Assembly: GCA_034522495.1 (NCBI GenBank)
Contig: JAXHLG010000002.1
Span: 1 to 64,000, forward strand
DNA: 64,000 nucleotides
Reading direction: 5' to 3'
DNA from: JAXHLG01 sp034522495
Lineage (GTDB): Bacteria > Patescibacteriota > Minisyncoccia > Moranbacterales > DUUL01
Shown here one piece after another: positions 59,405 through 64,000 of this stretch. A program made the position numbers and the translations under genes. The number at the start of each line of letters is the position of its first letter. Positions within the stretch are counted from its first letter, which is position 1. The notes below the pieces were generated by a model that saw nothing but the letters and a program-made list of their open reading frames with translations, did no database searches and was not told the origin of the DNA.

Positions 59405-61513
59405 ATGAAAATCAATGTGCCAGTAAATATTATAAAAATATCCAAAGAACTCGAGGAGAAGGGATTCGAGAGTTTTTTGGTGGGCGGGTGCGTAAGAGAT
59501 TTACTCAGTAAAAAAACCCCCAAAGACTGGGATGTGGCCACTAGCGCAAAACCAGAGCAAATTTTAGAAGTTTTTCCTTTTGGCAAGTATGAAAACGAGT
59601 TTGGCACGGTGGTTTTGCCGGAGAAGTATTTAGCAAAGCCGGCTGTGGCGTCCAGTGATTTTAGTATTAAAGAAGAAGATAAAAACAAGCTAGTAAAGAG
59701 TGCAGATAAATATATTGAAAAAATTCATTGCCCTATTCATAGCTCTCAACACGCCGAAAATGTTATAAAAAACGCGCTTGAAATCGCAAGGGAATACAAA
59801 GAAGTCAACTTGGATTTGGTGGAGATAATTGCTTTCTATCACGATCTGGGTTTCCTTAAATACAAAGACAAAAATCATATTCAAGAAAGCGCTAATATTT
59901 TTCAAGAGGAGGCTGAGAAAGTAGGTTTGAAGAAAAAAATGATTAACATGCTAAAAGAATTAATTGATCATGATACTGGTCATAAATCAAAATATTTAGA
60001 ACAGCAAATTCTCAAAGAAGCGGATATTCTTGACGGTTTAAGCATTTTGAGGTGCAAAAAAGCTCATAAAATTGAAATGAAGGATTATTTTGACTGGATT
60101 AAAAATAAATATAACTACAATTGGTATTATGGTTTTTTTGTTACGGAGAAAGGCAAGCAGATGCTTGAAAAAGCTGTGATAGAATTCAATAAAGACAATT
60201 TTGGGTTCAAGCTTCCTGAATTTGAAAAAAGAAACAATGTCTATGAGGTAACTACTTTCAGGAAAGAGGGGAAATATACTGACAAAAGGCGGCCGGATGA
60301 GGTGGTTTTTGCTGAAAAAGTGGAGGATGATCTGAAAAGAAGAGACTTTACTATAAACGCCATGGCCGTCCGGTTTTTGGATGTTGAGAAGTTGTGGAAA
60401 AGGGCTGCAGACAGCTCATTTGATGTTTCTATGGAGGTGGATGAATATGAAATAAAGGATTTTTATGGCGGCAAGATAGACTTGGAGTCAAAGTTGATCA
60501 GAACCGTGGGAGATCCTTATGAAAGAATTGAGGAAGACGTCCTGCGGATGATGAGGGCAGTGAGATTTGCGGTACAGTTGGATTTTGATTTAGCGGTTTC
60601 TACCCTTGAGGCCATCCGAAAAAAGGCGGACAATCTTAAATACATTTCCAAAGAAAGAATTAAGGATGAATTGGTTAAGATTATAATTTCTAACAACCCC
60701 GCCAAGGGGGTTGATTTGCTGGTGGAATGCGGGTTGATGAGGCATATTGTTCCCGAGGTGGAAAAAGCAGTCGGCGTCCGCCAAAACCGCCATCACTATT
60801 ATGGCCCTTATAATACGGTGTATAAACACATGCTGGCCAGTCTGGAAAAATGCCCGTCTGAAAAACTGGAAGTTAGGCTGGCCGCTTTTTTGCATGACAT
60901 CGGCAAGCCCCAAACCAAAAGAGGGCAGGGAATTAACTCCACTTTTCACGGTCATGAATACCTGGGAGCTAAATTAACCAGGCGGGTCCTGGAAAGACTG
61001 AAATTCCCCCGGGAAACCATTGAAAAAACGGTGATGCTGGTTAAAAATCATATGTTTTATTACAATGTGGATGAGGTGGGCGAATCCGGAGTTCGCCGGG
61101 TAGTGCAGAAAGTCGGGCTGGAAAACATCAACGACTTAATTGATGTGAGAATCGCCGACAGGCTTGGTTCCGGAGTGCCCAAGGCCGTGCCGTATAAACT
61201 CAGGCATTTCAAGTATATGGTGGAAAGGGTCAGTCAAGATCCGGTTTCGGTCAAGCAGCTGGAGATCGACGGAAATGATCTTATTCAAGAACTGGAAATA
61301 AACCCCGGGCCCAAAATTGGCGCTATACTAGAGTTGTTGCTGGCCGAAGTGATAGACAATCCACAACTTAATAACAGGGAGTATTTATTGGAAGAAGCTG
61401 GAAAGTTGTCCAAAAAAGAAGTGGAGGCCCTTAGAAAGCAAGCCAGGGATAAAATTAAAAAAGAAGAAAAAAAAGAAGACAAAAAAATTAAAGAAAAATA
61501 TCATGTGAAGTGA
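59405..61513 (+). CDS. cca: CCA tRNA nucleotidyltransferase with an HD-hydrolase domain inserted in its catalytic domain
   Basis: The 702-residue class II enzyme adds or repairs the CCA end of tRNAs. The catalytic domain is in two pieces. Residues 27-72 hold GGCVRDLL, the DWD metal site (41-43) and FGTVVLP. Residues ~279-321 hold VYEVTTFRKEG, DKRRPDEV and DDLKRRDFTINAMA. Between them are ~200 residues of a separate HD domain: H116, H146-D147 (FYHDLGF), H189/H193 (DHDTGH), D207 (EADILDG). After the neck (IRTVGDPYERIEEDVLRMMR) comes the usual C-terminal HD domain (LHDIGKPQTKRG ~496) and a charged tail. Normally 400-500 residues, so the extra domain is real. Four of five tRNAs here lack CCA, so the activity is needed. 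Confidence 0.9.
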   Translation: MKINVPVNIIKISKELEEKGFESFLVGGCVRDLLSKKTPKDWDVATSAKPEQILEVFPFGKYENEFGTVVLPEKYLAKPAVASSDFSIKEEDKNKLVKSADKYIEKIHCPIHSSQHAENVIKNALEIAREYKEVNLDLVEIIAFYHDLGFLKYKDKNHIQESANIFQEEAEKVGLKKKMINMLKELIDHDTGHKSKYLEQQILKEADILDGLSILRCKKAHKIEMKDYFDWIKNKYNYNWYYGFFVTEKGKQMLEKAVIEFNKDNFGFKLPEFEKRNNVYEVTTFRKEGKYTDKRRPDEVVFAEKVEDDLKRRDFTINAMAVRFLDVEKLWKRAADSSFDVSMEVDEYEIKDFYGGKIDLESKLIRTVGDPYERIEEDVLRMMRAVRFAVQLDFDLAVSTLEAIRKKADNLKYISKERIKDELVKIIISNNPAKGVDLLVECGLMRHIVPEVEKAVGVRQNRHHYYGPYNTVYKHMLASLEKCPSEKLEVRLAAFLHDIGKPQTKRGQGINSTFHGHEYLGAKLTRRVLERLKFPRETIEKTVMLVKNHMFYYNVDEVGESGVRRVVQKVGLENINDLIDVRIADRLGSGVPKAVPYKLRHFKYMVERVSQDPVSVKQLEIDGNDLIQELEINPGPKIGAILELLLAEVIDNPQLNNREYLLEEAGKLSKKEVEALRKQARDKIKKEEKKEDKKIKEKYHVK

Positions 61514-61558
61514 CGGGTTGTGTATTATGATACAAATCTTAAAAAATAAACAAAAAAT

Positions 61559-62290
61559 ATGCTGGAAATAAAAAATTTGACTAAATATTTTCACCAAAAT
61601 AAGGCGGTGGACAATTTGAGCCTTAAAATCAAAAAAGGTGAGATATATAGCTTGATTGGACCCAATGGATCGGGGAAGACCACTATTATTAAATCCATAA
61701 TCGGTTTGTTGCGGCCGGATGAGGGTTTTGTGAAAGTAGATGGTAAGAATGTGCTTAAAAATCCCAGAGAAACCAAAAAGATAATCGGCTATATCCCGGA
61801 TGATCCGGCAGTTTGGCCGGAGATAACCGGAGAAGAGTTTCTTTATTTCACCGGTAAGCTGCATGGCTTCAAAGGCAGTCAAATCAAGAAAGAAATCCCC
61901 AAATTGCTGAAAATATTTTCTTTGCAAGGAGTGGAAAAGGAATATTTTGAGAATTACTCCCGGGGGAACAAACAAAAATTCGCCATATTAGCCGCTTTTC
62001 TAATAAAACCCAAGTTATTGCTGATTGATGAACCGATTGTAGGCCTGGATCCGGAAAGCGCCGAGGCGGCCAAGAAAAAATTCAGAGAGTTTGCCGACCA
62101 AGGCGGCGCGATTCTGATGGCAACCCACACCTTGAGCGTAGCTAAAGAGATTTCCGATATGATAGGCGTGCTCAAAACGGGCAATCTTCTCAAAACCGGA
62201 ACTTTCCAGCAGCTTGCCAAAAAAGCCAAATTGAAAAAGAGCAGTTCTTTGGAGGAAGTATATATGGCGTTAACGAGTTCAGAGAAATAA
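61559..62290 (+). CDS. ABC transporter ATP-binding protein
   Basis: The 243-residue ATPase has Walker A GPNGSGKTT, the Q-loop region GYIPDDPAVWPE (D in place of the usual glutamine), a signature-like stretch NYSRGNKQKFAILAAF (SRGNKQK in place of LSGGQ), Walker B LLLIDEPIVGLDP and the H-loop ATHTL. It would drive export together with the membrane protein encoded downstream, as in ABC-2-type two-component exporters. The substrate is unknown. It is transcribed from the tRNA-Arg/cca side with a 45-bp gap. Confidence 0.92.
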   Translation: MLEIKNLTKYFHQNKAVDNLSLKIKKGEIYSLIGPNGSGKTTIIKSIIGLLRPDEGFVKVDGKNVLKNPRETKKIIGYIPDDPAVWPEITGEEFLYFTGKLHGFKGSQIKKEIPKLLKIFSLQGVEKEYFENYSRGNKQKFAILAAFLIKPKLLLIDEPIVGLDPESAEAAKKKFREFADQGGAILMATHTLSVAKEISDMIGVLKTGNLLKTGTFQQLAKKAKLKKSSSLEEVYMALTSSEK

Positions 62291-62370
62291 AAAATATTTG
62301 AAATGCGATTGGAATTTGTCTTGTCTTCAAGAGTAAAACAGGGGGCGGTTTTGTGCGAATTTTGGTTCTA

Positions 62371-62430
62371 AATTATTAACTGATTTTACGCGCTTACTGT
62401 AGATATGTTTTAAACAAGCCCAACTCAATC
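62371..62430. repeat. Left end of a family H repeat
   Basis: TTAACTGATTTTACGCGC followed by TTACTGTAGATATGTTTTAAACAAGCCCA resembles the left end of the element at 33220. No right end is recognised before the next start codon. Confidence 0.4.
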
Positions 62431-62458
62431 GCGCAAATACTAAAATTAACAAATAATT

Positions 62459-64000
62459 ATGTGGAATATATTATTAAGGTACTATGTTATAAGAATCGGC
62501 CGCTATTTTAAAAAACAAACCACGGCCAAGGTTTTTACGGTGACCGCTTTCTTGTTTTTGGGCGCTTTGTTGATGATTGGCTCTTATTTGTTTTTTTTGG
62601 AAGGGTTTGGATACATTAGCAGTAATGAATTTTTTAGCCAGGCGCTGTTTTTATATGTGTATGAAATATTTTTTCCATTTTTGGCGTTTTTGCTGGCTTT
62701 CAGCGGCGCTATCTTCGGGATTTTTTCCTTATTCAGGGGGCAGGAAAATAATTGGATAATGGCCAGTCCGGGCTACAACACCCTCTTTATTCACAAGATG
62801 TTCACAGTCCTGGTTTCCTCTTCTTGGCCGATTGTTATAGTTGCGGCGCCTTTTGTTTTGGCGGTGGCCACTTTTTTTAACTTGAGCTTCTTCTCCGGAC
62901 TTGTTGTTTTTTTAGGCATTTTGGCTTTTTCTTTAACGGTTACTGTCCTCAGTGTTGCAACGGTTTTTTTCTTGGCGATTCTCTTGTTTTTCCTTGGCAG
63001 TGTTTTAAATAAAAAAATCTTGTCGTTTCGGTTTATTGCTTTGGCTGTGCTGATTGTTTTTCTCTTTCTGGGAATGTTTTTCTGGTTTCCGGTAACGGAA
63101 AACAAGCCGGGAGAAATTTTTGATATTACCAATTTAAGCACTCCCGCGGCCGGAACGGAGAAGATAATTAACCAATTCGAAGCCTTGCCTACTCATTCTG
63201 TTGCTCTGGCGATCCATGAAGTCCAGCAAGGCTATTTGGTGAGCGCTTTTTTGAGATGGATAGGCGTTTTGGCGGTGTTGTTTATAGCGTCTGTATTGCT
63301 GGCACTCTTGAAAAAAAAGTTTTTAGTTCTTTGGCAAAAACTGCAGGAGGGGGAATTTAAGGCTCAAAAAAAGTCGGCAAAGCCCGGGAAAGATAATTTT
63401 TTCAAGAAGTCTGATTCGCTGGGAAGTATTTTGTTCAAAAAAGAGTGGTTGAAATTAATTAGAAACAAAAGAAATTTGTTGTGGCTAATGTTTTCTTTGT
63501 CTCTTTGGCTTCTGTATTCCGGCGTAAACTACTATTTTATCAAGCATTCGGACTTCCAGAATGCTCAAAGGGAAATCATTCCCTTTACAATTTCCGCTTT
63601 GCAGTTTTTGGTGGCGATTTATTTTACTGCCGCCCTGGTGTTAAGATTTGCTTTTCCTTCTTTTAGCGAAGAGCGCAAGAGCGTTTGGATCATCGCTTCG
63701 GCGCCGCTGAACTTGGGAAAACTCTTCATTTACAGAGCTGTGTTTTATAGCTTTGTTTTCACGGTGATAGGCATACTTTTTGGATTTTTAAACTTTATTC
63801 AGTTTCAAGGCGGCTGGTTGAAAATGATTTTAATGCTGGACATGTTTGCCCTTTCCATTGTTTTTGTTTCGGTTCTGGGGCTGGCTCTTGGAGCAATATT
63901 TCCCAATTTTGAAACCGATGATCCACAGAAGCTAAGCACATCCTTACCCGGCTTAGCCCTGATTTTTTTCAGCTTGGCTTATGGCGTGATAGCTTCTTAC
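62459..64000 (+). CDS. ABC exporter membrane protein, truncated by window end
   Basis: An open frame of 514 codons starts with ATG at 62459 (MWNILLRYYVIRIGRYF) and continues past the window edge. At least nine hydrophobic segments are visible, such as VFTVTAFLFLGALLMIG, FFPFLAFLLAFSGAIFGIF and IVIVAAPFVLAVATFF, with a cytoplasmic loop near residues 295-330 (KAQKKSAKPGKDNFFKKSDS) and SFSEERKSVWIIASAPL further on. The layout is that of a double-domain ABC-2/EcsB-like permease. It follows the ATPase gene with 168 bases between, so the two probably make one exporter. The C-terminus is not in the window. Confidence 0.8.
   Translation, partial: MWNILLRYYVIRIGRYFKKQTTAKVFTVTAFLFLGALLMIGSYLFFLEGFGYISSNEFFSQALFLYVYEIFFPFLAFLLAFSGAIFGIFSLFRGQENNWIMASPGYNTLFIHKMFTVLVSSSWPIVIVAAPFVLAVATFFNLSFFSGLVVFLGILAFSLTVTVLSVATVFFLAILLFFLGSVLNKKILSFRFIALAVLIVFLFLGMFFWFPVTENKPGEIFDITNLSTPAAGTEKIINQFEALPTHSVALAIHEVQQGYLVSAFLRWIGVLAVLFIASVLLALLKKKFLVLWQKLQEGEFKAQKKSAKPGKDNFFKKSDSLGSILFKKEWLKLIRNKRNLLWLMFSLSLWLLYSGVNYYFIKHSDFQNAQREIIPFTISALQFLVAIYFTAALVLRFAFPSFSEERKSVWIIASAPLNLGKLFIYRAVFYSFVFTVIGILFGFLNFIQFQGGWLKMILMLDMFALSIVFVSVLGLALGAIFPNFETDDPQKLSTSLPGLALIFFSLAYGVIASY

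Overview
The window is AT-rich, uses the standard genetic code and reads as a chromosomal segment of a Candidate Phyla Radiation bacterium (Patescibacteria, probably Parcubacteria-like). The taxonomic call is an inference from gene content: dnaA-dnaN with a DUF721/DciA gene, a chromosomal VirB4/PrgI/VirB6 operon, DUF389 and DUF4446 proteins, malic enzyme paired with glutamate dehydrogenase, many small surface proteins, and a sparse metabolic inventory. No rRNA gene is present, so the assignment is not certain.

Layout. 1-9.3 kb: an accessory region bracketed by two almost identical copies of a DDE insertion sequence. It holds a 1024-residue surface protein of unusually high GC and several copies of a short cloverleaf-shaped repeat. 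9.5-17.8 kb: tRNA-Leu and tRNA-Cys, a trehalose-synthase-like glycosyltransferase, the malic enzyme-glutamate dehydrogenase pair, and two exported proteins (3D domain, CAP domain). 17.8-25.2 kb: housekeeping genes (tRNA-Trp, rplK, nusG, secE, a DUF4446 gene, infB, tatD, metG). 25.4-36.5 kb: DUF389, then a surface-glycan locus with four glycosyltransferases, a membrane GT-C-like protein, two O-antigen ligase/polymerase-like proteins, and a sulfotransferase gene broken by an IS30 element. 36.5-49.9 kb: an eleven-gene minus-strand operon with the core of a type IV secretion-like machine (VirB4, PrgI/VirB3-like, VirB6-like) and large exported proteins, but no relaxase or coupling protein. 50-55.3 kb: a UbiA prenyltransferase with a long extra membrane domain, then the origin-proximal dnaA-dnaN-DciA genes.

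55.3-58.6 kb: more than 3 kb without a gene, directly upstream of dnaA. It contains 21 copies of the 16-bp palindrome TGTTTCACGTGAAACA (17 perfect, 4 with one mismatch) within 1.95 kb. This is the bacterial parS centromere site bound by ParB, at a local density much higher than is usual on chromosomes. The array is interrupted by dispersed palindromic repeats also found elsewhere in the window. 58.6-64 kb: tRNA-Ala, tRNA-Arg, a CCA-adding enzyme whose catalytic domain is split by an inserted HD-hydrolase domain, and an ABC exporter (ATPase plus a permease cut by the window end).

Intergenic DNA carries at least eight families of short, mostly palindromic repeats (called A-H here). One MITE-like insertion can be compared with a related unoccupied site in the same window. 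The strongest leads are the parS array, the HD-split CCA enzyme, the relaxase-less secretion operon, the cloverleaf repeats and a structured leader before the 3D-domain gene.
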